Position numbers and translations under genes: made by a program. Below are positions 26,186 to 34,947 of a stretch of DNA of 35,465 nucleotides, in pieces (the first letter of the stretch is position 1; every line of letters starts with the position of its first letter). Origin of the DNA: Chlorobiaceae bacterium (lineage in GTDB: Bacteria > Bacteroidota > Chlorobiia > Chlorobiales > Chlorobiaceae); contig JAAXXP010000005.1 of assembly GCA_013334435.1 (NCBI GenBank), positions 1 to 35,465 of the forward strand, read 5' to 3'. The notes beneath the pieces were generated by a model, which ran no database searches, had not been told where the DNA came from, and saw nothing but the letters and a program-made list of their open reading frames with translations.

Positions 26186-27436
26186 CTACCTGCCGGAGAG
26201 CAGGTCGAGAAACCTCCATGCCGAATAGGCAAGGAGCCCGCTTCCGGTTTCCAGAGCCCGTTCTTCAGGGTTGAACGTAGGTGAATGCAGGGTGTTGCCC
26301 TTTTCCTGTTCAGGGGTGCCGGTCCCTATCTGCCAGAAGGTTCCGGGCCGTTCGAGGAGGTAGTAGGCGAAATCCTCTGCCGTCATGAGCGGCTCGCTCT
26401 GGAGCACGTTCCCGCTTCCGAGGTACTCGGTGCATGCCGCCACGGCCTGCAGGGTGACTTGAGGATCGTTGACAAGAGCCGGGTAACCGTTCCTGATTTC
26501 CAGTTCGGCCTGAACGCCGAAAGCTTCGGCGACATGCATGACCGTCTGGCGGAGCCTGTCCTTCAGGAGCGTGCGCAGTTCCTCGTTCATGGTTCTCATG
26601 GTGCCGGACATGCTCACTTTTCCCGGAATGACGTTTGGGGCATTGCCGCCGTGAATGGAGGCTATCGAAACAACCGCCGGTTCATGCGGGGGAGCCACCC
26701 GGCTGACGAGATGCTGAACCGCCGTGATGATATGGGCGGCGGCGAGCACGGGGTCCGCGGCCTTGTGGGGCGCGGAAGCGTGGCCTCCCTGCCCTGATAT
26801 CGTGAAATAAAGCTCATCGGTGGCCGCCATGAAGCTGCCCTTGCAAAGCGCCACCTTTCCGGCTGGAACGTTCGGAAAGCAGTGCTGGCCAATAATGACC
26901 GCAGGGTTGAAGCGCCGGAAAAGGCCGGCTTCGATCAGGGGTTTTGCCCCTCCGGGCGTTTTTTCTTCGGCGGGCTGAAAAATCAGCAGGACATCCCCGT
27001 GAAGTTCATCTTTCATGCCGGAAAGAATCCTGGCCGCACCGAGCAGCATTGCCGTATGCATGTCGTGGCCGCAGGCATGCATTTTTCCGGGCTCGAGCGA
27101 GCAGAATGCGTGGCTGTTCTCCTCGGTTACCGGAAGCGCATCGATATCCGCCCGGAGAGCGACCAGATTGCCGCTGCCCCGCTTCCCTTCCCCCCTGAGA
27201 AGGGCTACGACGCCGGTTTCAAGAAAAGGAGGCTCCGGTTCGATGCCCAGCGAGCGCAGATACCCATCGATCAGCGCAGTGGTTTTCACCTCTTCATAGG
27301 AGAGCTCCGGATGAAGGTGTATCTCACGGCGCAGTGAAACCGTTTCCGGAAAAATCTCCGATGCCCGCTCCCGGATACGCCGTGCAAATCCGGAAGAATA
27401 GTCTGTATTCATAAACAAGTGATTGACAGCGTTCAT
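26186..27436 (-). CDS. M20-family amidohydrolase (N-acyl amino acid hydrolase-like)
   Basis: A 416-residue metal-dependent amidohydrolase of peptidase family M20D, the group that removes acyl groups from amino acids (hippurate hydrolase, N-acetyldiaminopimelate deacetylase, IAA-amino acid hydrolase). The metal site shows in MHACGHDMHTAML (His120, Cys122, His124) and the catalytic PAEE (Glu157/Glu158). The dimerisation domain contains GQGGHASAPH. I chose the ATG at 27436 because GAGGGA precedes it; the open frame extends further to 27568 without conserved content. The exact substrate cannot be told. It is divergent from the S24 regulator gene. Confidence 0.88.
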   Translation of the reverse strand: MNAVNHLFMNTDYSSGFARRIRERASEIFPETVSLRREIHLHPELSYEEVKTTALIDGYLRSLGIEPEPPFLETGVVALLRGEGKRGSGNLVALRADIDALPVTEENSHAFCSLEPGKMHACGHDMHTAMLLGAARILSGMKDELHGDVLLIFQPAEEKTPGGAKPLIEAGLFRRFNPAVIIGQHCFPNVPAGKVALCKGSFMAATDELYFTISGQGGHASAPHKAADPVLAAAHIITAVQHLVSRVAPPHEPAVVSIASIHGGNAPNVIPGKVSMSGTMRTMNEELRTLLKDRLRQTVMHVAEAFGVQAELEIRNGYPALVNDPQVTLQAVAACTEYLGSGNVLQSEPLMTAEDFAYYLLERPGTFWQIGTGTPEQEKGNTLHSPTFNPEERALETGSGLLAYSAWRFLDLLSGR

Positions 27437-27620
27437 GCTCTTCCCTCGACGTCGGGATGCATGAAGCCCGACCGGTGGTTTTTGTTCTCTGGAGTGAAGT
27501 TTCAAGGTACAAATATCGCAACGAAAGGAAAAACCGGAGGTCGCCGGAAACGGATTTGTCCCGGCCACACAGTGCGGATCCCGCGAAGTGTTGGAGATTG
27601 TCGGAATTTTTTCATAAATT

Positions 27621-27666
27621 CGGATAATAGTGAATTTTTTCCCTGAAATTACCGATTATCCGATAA
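27621..27666. promoter_or_regulatory. Candidate operator upstream of the S24 repressor
   Basis: A palindrome TTATC-C-GATAA lies at 27656-27666, and a matching CGGATAAT half-site lies at 27621-27628, in inverted orientation to ATTATCCG at 27655-27662. The GATAAT inside the first copy also resembles a -10 box. The pair lies 34-79 bases before the repressor start and could be its own binding site. Nothing in the sequence proves binding. Confidence 0.4.
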
Positions 27667-27699
27667 CGGACTCCCGGTAAAAAGAAAACATGAACAGCT

Positions 27700-28428
27700 A
27701 TGGAAACGGTGCTTTCGCTTGGCCGGAGAGTCAGGCTCCTTCGGGATCATTTCGGGCTTCGCCAGGATGAGTTCGGAGCGAGAGCAGGTATTTCAGGAAA
27801 CAGGGTTTCGGAAATCGAAAACGACAAGGGAGGCACAACGGCGTCCGTACTGATGTCGCTGTGCAGGGAATTTCCCGTCAATCCGGAATGGGTGCTCTCC
27901 GGGAGGGGCATGATGCTCAAAGGCGACCCCGAAAGCGCCCTGCCGGCTGTCGATTTCAGTGTCCGGATCAATGTGCTTGAACGGCAGATGCGTCGGGTAC
28001 TGGAAGCCGAAACGCATCGTGAGCCCGGCGAGGCCATCGCAAGAGTTCCTCTCTATATCGGCGCGGTGCCGGCCGGGACGCCCGATATGGCCGCCGGAGA
28101 GATCGAAGAGTACCTCGATATGCCCGCCTCATGGGTTCGGGGTAAAAAAAACATTTATGCGCTCAAGGTCAACGGCGACAGCATGATCGATATCGGGATC
28201 ATGCATGGAGACACCCTGCTTGTCGAAGCGCGCGAAAAAGCCAAACACGGCCAGGTGGTCATCGCGAGCATCAACGGGGAGGTTACCGTCAAGACCCTCT
28301 CCATCAGCGGGGGTGGAGCGGTTTCGCTGATTCCGGAAAACCCCGCCTACCGGCCGATAGCCATAACACCCGATATGGATTTCCGCATTCTCGGCATCGT
28401 GCTTGCCGCCCTCCGGCATTACGGATAG
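27700..28428 (+). CDS. XRE-family HTH repressor with S24 (LexA/CI-like) domain
   Basis: A 242-residue regulator with an N-terminal XRE helix-turn-helix (about residues 5-65, LRQDEFGARAGISGNRVSEIE) and a C-terminal S24 domain as in LexA and phage CI repressors. The catalytic Ser161 (NGDSMID) and Lys198 (TVKTL) are 37 residues apart, as in LexA (Ser119/Lys156). A possible self-cleavage site is Ala125-Gly126 in GAVPAGTP. A charged linker near 85-110 may help dimerisation. Self-cleavage after RecA activation, and so a damage-inducible switch, is possible. No phage genes are nearby, so it looks chromosomal rather than prophage-borne. Its targets are unknown. Confidence 0.85.
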   Translation: METVLSLGRRVRLLRDHFGLRQDEFGARAGISGNRVSEIENDKGGTTASVLMSLCREFPVNPEWVLSGRGMMLKGDPESALPAVDFSVRINVLERQMRRVLEAETHREPGEAIARVPLYIGAVPAGTPDMAAGEIEEYLDMPASWVRGKKNIYALKVNGDSMIDIGIMHGDTLLVEAREKAKHGQVVIASINGEVTVKTLSISGGGAVSLIPENPAYRPIAITPDMDFRILGIVLAALRHYG

Positions 28429-28434
28429 CAACGG

Positions 28435-29115
28435 CTACATATCCATGTACCTGATGAATTCAAGCGCCTTTTCCCTCAGTTCGTCATATTCGGATGCGGA
28501 GAGGGGCGAGGCGTAGCGGATCGCATAGCCGTATTTCTCCATATTCTTGACCAGGCGGAACTGGTCGTGGGTCTGAACCCTGAAAGCGAGCACAACGCTC
28601 TCTTTTTCAGGATCGGCATAGTAGGAACCGAAACTCAGGAGCGTCGCGTCGTTTTTCTCGATGGTGGCAATGATCTCCGAAAGCTTCAGCCCGTGCGATG
28701 GCAGATCGAGCTCAAGGGTCGTGGCATCCTGACCGAGATGGAATACCATGGCGATTTTTTCGAGAACCCTGCTCTTTTCAACAACGCCGGCATATCGCCC
28801 ATCTTCATCCGATACGGGAATGATCGAATCGGACGAGGCGCGGAACCGCTCGAAAAGGTTGAAGAGATGTTCGTTGTATGCGACGCTTTTGACGGGTGTT
28901 GAGGAGAGATCGCCGAGGCGCAGGCCCTCCTTTTTTTTCGACCCCGCCAGATCCTCCGGCCTGACGACGGCCACAACCCTGCCCTCATGCAGGATAGGAG
29001 CGCACTGAAGGCCTTTCTCCTGCATGAGGGCAAGAACCTCCCCTGCCGGCGAATCGTCGGCAAAAGAGGGATATGTTCTGTCAAGACAGTCTTCTATACA
29101 CTCGTTCAGCAGCAT
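28435..29115 (-). CDS. CBS-domain protein with ACT-like C-terminus
   Basis: A 226-residue cytoplasmic protein with a pair of CBS motifs in the first 130 residues (MQEKGLQCAPILHEGRVVAV, then SDSIIPVSDEDGRYAGVVEK), which usually bind adenosine nucleotides. The C-terminal part (about 135-210) has an ACT-like alpha-beta pattern. Such proteins are common in Bacteroidota/Chlorobiota, with no assigned role known to me. Its start overlaps the end of rpiB by 10 bases, so it is the last gene of fthC-ppk-rpiB-CBS. An energy- or nucleotide-sensing role next to polyphosphate kinase is an attractive but unproven idea. Confidence 0.82.
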   Translation of the reverse strand: MLLNECIEDCLDRTYPSFADDSPAGEVLALMQEKGLQCAPILHEGRVVAVVRPEDLAGSKKKEGLRLGDLSSTPVKSVAYNEHLFNLFERFRASSDSIIPVSDEDGRYAGVVEKSRVLEKIAMVFHLGQDATTLELDLPSHGLKLSEIIATIEKNDATLLSFGSYYADPEKESVVLAFRVQTHDQFRLVKNMEKYGYAIRYASPLSASEYDELREKALEFIRYMDM

Positions 29116-29540
29116 GGTTCGATTTTATTGACCCGCCGTTCATGCCTTCCGCCTTCAAAATCCGCAGCAAACCAGTTTTCAAGACTTCTGGCTATGGTTT
29201 CCCTGTCGGTAAACCTTGCGGAGAAACAGATAATATTCGCATTATTATGCTGACGTGCAAGCGTGGCGAATTCCGGGCTGCAGGCCAGGGCGGCTCGTAT
29301 GCCCTTCACCTTGTTGGCGGAAATCGAAACGCCGATACCTGTTCCGCATAAAAGAACCCCCTGCTGGACGGTTCCGGCCACAACGCTCAGGGCGACTTTT
29401 CTTGCGTAATCGGGATAATCGACCGATTCCTCACTGAACGGACCCATATCGACGGCATCATGGCCGTTTTCCCGGAGCCACTCGACGACATAGTTTTTCA
29501 GCTCGAAACCGGCATGATCGCTTCCTACGGCAATCTTCAT
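29106..29540 (-). CDS. rpiB: Ribose-5-phosphate isomerase B
   Basis: RpiB interconverts ribose-5-phosphate and ribulose-5-phosphate in the pentose phosphate pathway. The 144 residues are standard length, starting [15 protein letters not shown], with the active-site cysteine in [17 protein letters not shown] and the [10 protein letters not shown] block. The gene overlaps ppk upstream by four bases (ATGA) and the CBS-protein gene downstream by ten, so it lies inside a tightly coupled operon. Confidence 0.95.
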   Translation of the reverse strand: MKIAVGSDHAGFELKNYVVEWLRENGHDAVDMGPFSEESVDYPDYARKVALSVVAGTVQQGVLLCGTGIGVSISANKVKGIRAALACSPEFATLARQHNNANIICFSARFTDRETIARSLENWFAADFEGGRHERRVNKIEPCC

Positions 29541-31675
29541 AACTCTTCTGCTTTAAATTTATTGGAAATTTTCTTTCTGGCCGACTGATTCAAAAAAACA
29601 CTCTGGCTGTTGATCTCCGTTTTTCCGTCGCTCACTTTCCTGTAGGAGCCCTCCGGGAGCATCTCCCATGACTTGACATTGTCGAGAAGCATCAGTTCGA
29701 GATCGGATTTGACCAGCTGGACGATCTTTCTGTCGGGCACGGGAAAGAGCGTTTCAACCCGGTGATCGAGATTTCTCGGCATGATATCGGCGCTTCCGAG
29801 ATAGAGCTCGCCTGAGCCGCCATTGGAAAAATAGTAAGCCCGGCTGTGTTCGAGAAACCTTCCGATAATGCTGACAACCCGGATGTTCTCGCTGATGTCG
29901 GGAATGCCGGGTTTCAGGCAGCAGATGCCTCGCACAAGGAGGTCGATCTGCACGCCGTCCCTGGACGCCCGGTAAAGCGCCCTGATGGTCTTGTCGTCCA
30001 CAAGGGCGTTCATTTTCATGATGATGCGCCCGCCACCCTTGCTCCGGTGCTGTTCCGCCTCCCTTTCGATCATGCCGATGATCCGCTTCCTGGTGTTGAT
30101 CGGCGATACCAGCAGCTTTTTGTATCCGGTGTACTTCGAATATCCGGTCAGCGCGTTGAACAGTTCGGCCACCTCGCTTGCAAGCCGCTCGTTGACGGTA
30201 AAGAGGCTGTAGTCGGTATAGATTTTACCGGTTGCCGGATTGTAGTTGCCCGTACCCAGATGAAGGTAGCGTTTCAGCTTGTGATGTTCCCGCCGGACAA
30301 TCAGGGTAAGCTTGGCATGGGTTTTCAGGCCGGGAAGGCCGTAGATCACATGAGCGCCGACCTCTTCAAGCGCCCTTGCCCATACGATATTGTTCTCCTC
30401 ATCGAACCGGGCCTTCAGTTCCACCAGCACCGCCACCTGCTTGCCATGTTCGACGGCGGACATCAGCGCCTTGACGATAGGCGAATTGCTGCCTACACGG
30501 TAGAGCGTCTGCTTGATCGAGAGCACATCGGGATCGCTGGCCGCCTGCCGGATGAAATCCACGACCGGCTTGAACGAGTCGTAGGGGTGGTACAGGAGAA
30601 TATCCTGCGCTTTCGCCGCTCTGAATATATCGCCCTGAAACTGTTCCTCGATCCGGTTTACCGGCACGAACGGCTCATCCTTCAGCTCCGGACGGTCTAC
30701 CTTGAGCAGGTCGATCAGGCACCCGAGGCCCAGAACCCCTCCGATCTCATAGACGTTGCGCTCCGTTACGTCGAGATTGTTCATGAGCAGCTTTCTGACC
30801 GAGTCCGGCATTTCAGGACCGATGTCAAGACGCACGACCTTTCCGTAGCGGCGGGAACGGATCCCCTGCTCTATGGTTTCCAGCAGATCGCCGGCCTCAT
30901 CCTCTTCTATCTCGATATCGGCATTGCGTATCACCCTGAACAGATGCGACTTGATGATCTGCATTTCAGGAAAAAGCTGACCGAGATTGTTGGCGATAAG
31001 ATCCTCGAGCCAGATGAAACGGGTAATCCCGTCATCGAAAACGATATTTTCGATACTCCCCAGATTGAGCATGCGCGGCAGGATGCTCGGCACCTTGACC
31101 CTGGCGAATTTATGCGTACGGGTCTCCCTGTCCTCAAGCTCGATGGCGAGATTGAGCGAAAGGTTCGACAGAAAGGGAAAGGGATGGCCGGTATCGAACG
31201 CCAGAGGCGTAAGCACGGGAAATATCTCCTGACGGAAATAAAGACGGAGCAGCTCCTGGTGTTCGGGGCTCATATCGGTAAACCGGACAAACTCCACGCT
31301 CTTTTCTTTCAGCGCCGGCAGAATATCGTTATAGAAGCAGTCGTTCCTCTGGCGAAGCTGCAGCAGAATCCTCGATCGGATTCGTTCAAGCTGTTCGCCC
31401 GGCGTCAGACCGTCGATGGTGCGCTCCTGAATGCCGGCGTCGAGCTGATCTTCGATACCGGCAACGCGAATCATGAAATACTCGTCGAGATTGGAGCTGA
31501 ATATCGAGATGAACTTGGCGCGTTCGAGCAGCGGATGCCCGTCCGGGGCCAACGCCTCTTCAAGCACTCTCTGGTTGAATTCGAGCCAGCTCAGCTCCCT
31601 GTTGATGTAATATGCCGGATCACGGAGATCCGGAAGAATCTCGGCCGACTCGGTATCGATATGCTGTGGTTCCAT
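29537..31675 (-). CDS. ppk: Polyphosphate kinase 1
   Basis: PPK1 reversibly builds polyphosphate from ATP. The 712 residues (from ATG 31675, [12 protein letters not shown]) match the family length of about 700. [18 protein letters not shown] opens the N domain. The two phospholipase-D-like C domains include [10 protein letters not shown], the phosphohistidine motif [11 protein letters not shown] (His453, equal to E. coli His435) and HLGTGNYNP. The open frame extends upstream to 31888, but that stretch overlaps the fthC coding region and has no PPK character. It is 16 bases after fthC and shares a four-base overlap with rpiB. No ppx gene is adjacent. Confidence 0.95.
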   Translation of the reverse strand: MEPQHIDTESAEILPDLRDPAYYINRELSWLEFNQRVLEEALAPDGHPLLERAKFISIFSSNLDEYFMIRVAGIEDQLDAGIQERTIDGLTPGEQLERIRSRILLQLRQRNDCFYNDILPALKEKSVEFVRFTDMSPEHQELLRLYFRQEIFPVLTPLAFDTGHPFPFLSNLSLNLAIELEDRETRTHKFARVKVPSILPRMLNLGSIENIVFDDGITRFIWLEDLIANNLGQLFPEMQIIKSHLFRVIRNADIEIEEDEAGDLLETIEQGIRSRRYGKVVRLDIGPEMPDSVRKLLMNNLDVTERNVYEIGGVLGLGCLIDLLKVDRPELKDEPFVPVNRIEEQFQGDIFRAAKAQDILLYHPYDSFKPVVDFIRQAASDPDVLSIKQTLYRVGSNSPIVKALMSAVEHGKQVAVLVELKARFDEENNIVWARALEEVGAHVIYGLPGLKTHAKLTLIVRREHHKLKRYLHLGTGNYNPATGKIYTDYSLFTVNERLASEVAELFNALTGYSKYTGYKKLLVSPINTRKRIIGMIEREAEQHRSKGGGRIIMKMNALVDDKTIRALYRASRDGVQIDLLVRGICCLKPGIPDISENIRVVSIIGRFLEHSRAYYFSNGGSGELYLGSADIMPRNLDHRVETLFPVPDRKIVQLVKSDLELMLLDNVKSWEMLPEGSYRKVSDGKTEINSQSVFLNQSARKKISNKFKAEEL

Positions 31676-31691
31676 ACTGGTACAAAAAAAA

Positions 31692-32279
31692 TTAGGTGAA
31701 TCGCATGACGCCGCCCTCATGCACCGTGTAATCAAGCCGTTCATCCCACACATCACGGGGAAGCAGCGGCACGATCTGGAGGCGGAACGCCAGTCCGACA
31801 CGACAGGGAAAATGCCCGTCCGCCGCGAGTTCCGAAAGAAAACGGTCGAAGTACCCCCTGCCGTAACCCATCCGGTTCCCCTCTTCATCAGCCCCGACGA
31901 GGGGGATGATCACGGCATCGATCCCGGAAGGATCGACGGGACGGAACAGCGCGGGCTCCGGCTGACCGAACATGCCTTTCCCGAGCTTTTCTCCGGGCAG
32001 ATAGGTGCAGGCAGCAAGCCTGTCATCACGGATAACCGGCACGGAAACTTTCCGGCCGGAGCCGCACAGGCGGCTGATGATCTCTCCGGTGAAGACTTCG
32101 CGGGTTTCGGCAATGGAAAGATACGCAAGGACATGTTGCGCCCCGGCAACTTCCGGTATCCCGGAGATCCTCGCCGCAATCGCCGCACTTTTTTCGAGCC
32201 ACTCCTCCTGGCGCAGACTTCTCCTGAGGGCAAGAAGCTTTTTCCTTACCGCCGGTTTCGATTCCGAAGGGGTGCTCAT
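31692..32279 (-). CDS. fthC: 5-formyltetrahydrofolate cyclo-ligase
   Basis: This enzyme converts 5-formyl-THF to 5,10-methenyl-THF with ATP, a folate salvage step. The 195 residues contain the family signature [12 protein letters not shown], with the basic N-terminal helix [12 protein letters not shown]. The ATG at 32279 (MSTPSES) is preferred over a TTG three codons upstream. It is the first gene of the minus-strand operon with ppk, rpiB and the CBS protein, and divergent from the FAH-family gene. No 6S RNA (ssrS), often next to ygfA, is evident in the adjoining gap, though I could not fold it. Confidence 0.88.
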   Translation of the reverse strand: MSTPSESKPAVRKKLLALRRSLRQEEWLEKSAAIAARISGIPEVAGAQHVLAYLSIAETREVFTGEIISRLCGSGRKVSVPVIRDDRLAACTYLPGEKLGKGMFGQPEPALFRPVDPSGIDAVIIPLVGADEEGNRMGYGRGYFDRFLSELAADGHFPCRVGLAFRLQIVPLLPRDVWDERLDYTVHEGGVMRFT

Positions 32280-32449
32280 GACTCGCAAATCCGCCGTTGA
32301 TGACCGTAAATTTCTCCCTGATCAGCAAGATAAAAAACTTGTCCGTCTTTCGGCACCAGTCTTTCCTCAGGCCGGCAAGTTGTAGTTCACCCCGAATGAT
32401 TTTACATTACTGCAATAAACCCTTTTGAACAAACAAGCCTTTCTCCGAT

Positions 32450-33184
32450 ATGACGCCCCTTATCGATGTTTCATCCATCGCTCCCGGAACAATCTACTGC
32501 ATCGCAAAAAACTATCGCGATCATGCACGCGAAATGCAGCTCTGGGAAGAACCGCGCGAGGGGAACTCCCCGGAAGAGCGGGAACCGGTTGTTTTTCTCA
32601 AACCGCCATCCGCACTTGAAACCGGAGGGATAACCATGATTCCCGTGTTCGAGGGCCGTCCTCTTTCGGAAAACCTGCACTATGAAGCGGAGATCGTGCT
32701 GCTCATGGGCGCGGACTGCGACGAATGCACCGAAGAGGAGGCGATGAAAGCCGTCAAGGGTTACGGCGTAGGTCTCGACATGACCCTCCGGGATGTTCAG
32801 CTCGAAGCGAAAAAACAGGGCAATCCCTGGCTGAAAAGCAAGGGGTTCAGAAAAAGCGCCCTTGTATCCGATTTCGTTCAGCGCAGCGAAGCCGGAAGCT
32901 GGCGCGACCTTGAACTGTTCCTGGACTGCAACGGCAAAAGGGTTCAGCACGGCTCGTTCGATGAAACTGTTTTTTCACCTCCGTTTCTCGTACACTATCT
33001 TTCGTCCGTTTACGGACTGCGCAGGGGTGACCTGATCTTTACGGGAACCCCGGCCGGAGTCGGGCGGGTTGTAGCGGGCGATGTGCTCGAAGCGAAGCTT
33101 TGCAAGCGAAGCAGTCTCGAAAACGAGTCCTATGAACTTGCCGCACTCCGGGTTTCGGTTCTTCAGGATTTTCCGGAAAAATGA
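32450..33184 (+). CDS. Fumarylacetoacetate hydrolase family protein
   Basis: A 244-residue enzyme of the FAH family, which includes acylpyruvate hydrolases, decarboxylases and oxaloacetate tautomerases. The metal site shows in HYEAEIVLLMG (two glutamates) and GLDMTLRDVQ, and the C-terminal GTPAGVGRV motif is present. IAKNYRDHAREM near the N-terminus is typical of the short FAHD1-like forms. In a green sulfur bacterium an oxaloacetate-directed role would fit central carbon flow, but this is inference. It precedes pyrC by 47 bases on the same strand. Confidence 0.88.
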   Translation: MTPLIDVSSIAPGTIYCIAKNYRDHAREMQLWEEPREGNSPEEREPVVFLKPPSALETGGITMIPVFEGRPLSENLHYEAEIVLLMGADCDECTEEEAMKAVKGYGVGLDMTLRDVQLEAKKQGNPWLKSKGFRKSALVSDFVQRSEAGSWRDLELFLDCNGKRVQHGSFDETVFSPPFLVHYLSSVYGLRRGDLIFTGTPAGVGRVVAGDVLEAKLCKRSSLENESYELAALRVSVLQDFPEK

Positions 33185-33231
33185 ATCGCACATAACGGCT
33201 CCGCCAATTTTTCATCAATCATTCTTTTACC

Positions 33232-34557
33232 ATGAGCATTATTTTTCAAGGAGCCCGTCTCCTGAGTCCCGCAGATAATCTCGATACAGCCGCATCGCTG
33301 AAGGTTTCCGGTTCCGGCGTCATCGAAACCCTTGCCCTCGGTAACGAAGCCATTGCGCAGAACGCCGACGACCGGGTTGTCGACCTTGGAGGAAAAGTGC
33401 TTGTGCCCGGCCTCTTCGACATGCACTGCCACTTCCGGGACCCTGGTCAGGAGTACAAAGAAACGCTTGCAACAGGCTCTGCGGCCGCTGTAGCCGGAGG
33501 TTTTACCGGCGTGGCGCTCATGCCCAACACCCGCCCGGTCATCGACAGCCCTCTCGGAGTGGCCTATATCCGCCATCATGCCGCCGAGCTGCCGATAGAC
33601 CTCGAAGTTCTCGGCGCGATGACCCTCGAAAGCCGGGGAGAAACCCTCGCCCCTTTCGGCAAATTCCGCTCATACGGAGTGAGGGCCGTTTCGGACGACG
33701 GCACCGCCATCCAGAACACACAGATCATGCGCCTTGCCTTTGAATATGCCTCGAATTTCGACCTGCTGGTCATCCAGCACTGCGAAGACAGGACGCTGAC
33801 GCAGGGCGGCATCATGAACGAAGGTCGCTTTTCCACCATGCTTGGCCTTAAAGGCATTCCCGACGCCGCCGAAGCCATAACGCTTGCCCGTGACCTTGAG
33901 CTCATGCGCTATCTGCAGGAACACAAACTGCATGATCCGCTCAACCCTTCCCGATACCATGTCGCGCACATCAGCACCAGAGCCGCCCTCGACCTTGTCC
34001 GGCAGGCAAAGGCGGAAGGGCTGCAGGTTACCTGCGAAGTAACCCCCCACCACTTCACGCTGACCGATGAAGACCTCTTCAGGGCGGAGGCCAAGGGTAA
34101 CTTCATCATGAAGCCGCCGCTCTGTTCCGCGAAAAACCGCCAGGCCCTGCTTGACGCCATCGCCGACGGCACCATCGACGCCATCGCTACCGATCATGCG
34201 CCCCATGCCGCCCACGAAAAAGAGTGCCCTCCCGATCAGGCCGCATTCGGCATAACCGGACTGGAGACCTCCGTAGGCCTGACCATGACGGAGCTTGTAT
34301 GGAAAGGCGTGATCACGCTTGCAAGAGCCGTCGAGATGCTCTCCGTCAACCCGAGAAAGATCATGCATCTCGATCCAATCCGGTTCCGCGAGGGAGAAAT
34401 CGCGAACTTTACCGTTATCGATCCCGATCTGGAGTGGACGGTTACAAAGGAAAATCTGCACTCCAGATCCCTGAATACCCCCTTTATCGGACGCCGTCTC
34501 AAAGGGAAGGCCGCCGGCATCTGCCACAGGGGAAAATTCATCGAAAACCAGCTGTAG
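33232..34557 (+). CDS. pyrC: Dihydroorotase, class I
   Basis: PyrC closes carbamoyl aspartate to dihydroorotate in pyrimidine synthesis. The 441 residues form an amidohydrolase barrel, with metal ligands in DMHCHFRDPGQEYKE (His65, His67), the Asp of AVSDDG, QHCED, VAHISTR and DHAPH. The length and DPGQ motif are of the class I type (as in Bacillus and Aquifex) rather than the short E. coli type. The start ATG 33232 gives MSIIFQGARLL. It is 47 bases behind the FAH-family gene and may share its transcript. Confidence 0.94.
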   Translation: MSIIFQGARLLSPADNLDTAASLKVSGSGVIETLALGNEAIAQNADDRVVDLGGKVLVPGLFDMHCHFRDPGQEYKETLATGSAAAVAGGFTGVALMPNTRPVIDSPLGVAYIRHHAAELPIDLEVLGAMTLESRGETLAPFGKFRSYGVRAVSDDGTAIQNTQIMRLAFEYASNFDLLVIQHCEDRTLTQGGIMNEGRFSTMLGLKGIPDAAEAITLARDLELMRYLQEHKLHDPLNPSRYHVAHISTRAALDLVRQAKAEGLQVTCEVTPHHFTLTDEDLFRAEAKGNFIMKPPLCSAKNRQALLDAIADGTIDAIATDHAPHAAHEKECPPDQAAFGITGLETSVGLTMTELVWKGVITLARAVEMLSVNPRKIMHLDPIRFREGEIANFTVIDPDLEWTVTKENLHSRSLNTPFIGRRLKGKAAGICHRGKFIENQL

Positions 34558-34592
34558 CGCAAATGGGCGGGGGCGGTTTGGAGCTTGTATAG

Positions 34593-34612
34593 AGGTAATT
34601 TTTTTATTACCT
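34593..34612 (+). terminator. Possible weak terminator after pyrC
   Basis: AGGTAAT (34593-34599) pairs with ATTACCT (34606-34612) around a loop of six T, followed by TCAAGTTCTTTT. The stem is short and AT-rich, so this is a weak signal in the 120-base gap before the small basic protein gene. Confidence 0.4.
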
Positions 34613-34639
34613 TCAAGTTCTTTTAAGCGAAAGTATAAT
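34612..34639 (+). promoter_or_regulatory. Candidate promoter of the small basic protein gene
   Basis: A perfect TATAAT (34634-34639) lies 38 bases before the ATG, with TTCAAG (34612-34617) as a poor -35 element at 16-base spacing. The strong -10 supports independent transcription of the 64-residue gene. Confidence 0.5.
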
Positions 34640-34677
34640 TACGTTACGAAACAACCACAAGAACCAGCGTATCAGTC

Positions 34678-34872
34678 ATGGCAAAGAAACAAACGTTCGG
34701 CGATAAAGGAAAGAAAACCGGCGGCAGCGACTTCAAGGTAGCCAAACTCGTGCTTTCCGTCCCGTCGGGAAAAAGCAAGGCATGGAAATTCGTTGAAAAA
34801 AACGTCCGCATTCCCAACGGCGAAAATGAACAGGCTATTCTTGCAAAAGCCGTCAGCGATGCGGTAAAATAA
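34678..34872 (+). CDS. Small basic protein of unknown function
   Basis: I do not recognise this 64-residue protein. It is lysine-rich, opening MAKKQTFGDKGKKTGG, with a basic, flexible N-terminus. Beta-like strands (FKVAKLVLSVP, SKAWKFVEKNVRIP) follow, and the end AILAKAVSDAVK is probably helical. No cysteines, membrane segment or known motif are visible. The composition resembles a small nucleic-acid or ribosome-associated protein, but that is only compositional. It has its own TATAAT promoter and a hairpin behind it, good codon continuity and the same GC content as its neighbours, so it is likely real and possibly well expressed. Confidence 0.75.
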   Translation: MAKKQTFGDKGKKTGGSDFKVAKLVLSVPSGKSKAWKFVEKNVRIPNGENEQAILAKAVSDAVK

Positions 34873-34885
34873 GCTGTTTTCCTCT

Positions 34886-34926
34886 TGCGCGGGGCATCCG
34901 GGCGTTACCCCGCGCATCCTCTTTTC
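34886..34926 (+). terminator. Terminator after the small basic protein gene
   Basis: TGCGCGGGG (34886-34894) pairs perfectly with CCCCGCGCA (34908-34916) around a 13-base loop, and TCCTCTTTTC follows. The T-run is interrupted but the position, 13 bases after the stop codon, fits an intrinsic terminator. Confidence 0.7.
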
Positions 34927-34947
34927 ATCATACGATCTCCCTCATTC

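Noticed and set aside
29846-31699. 617-residue open frame on the plus strand
   Set aside because: It lies antisense to ppk, whose motifs are complete. Its product has no recognisable domain and is a by-product of codon use in a GC-rich gene.
32280-32449. Possible 6S RNA next to fthC (ygfA)
   Set aside because: The association is known in Proteobacteria, but the gap of 170 bases shows no obvious long hairpin by eye, and it is divergent rather than upstream in the same transcript.
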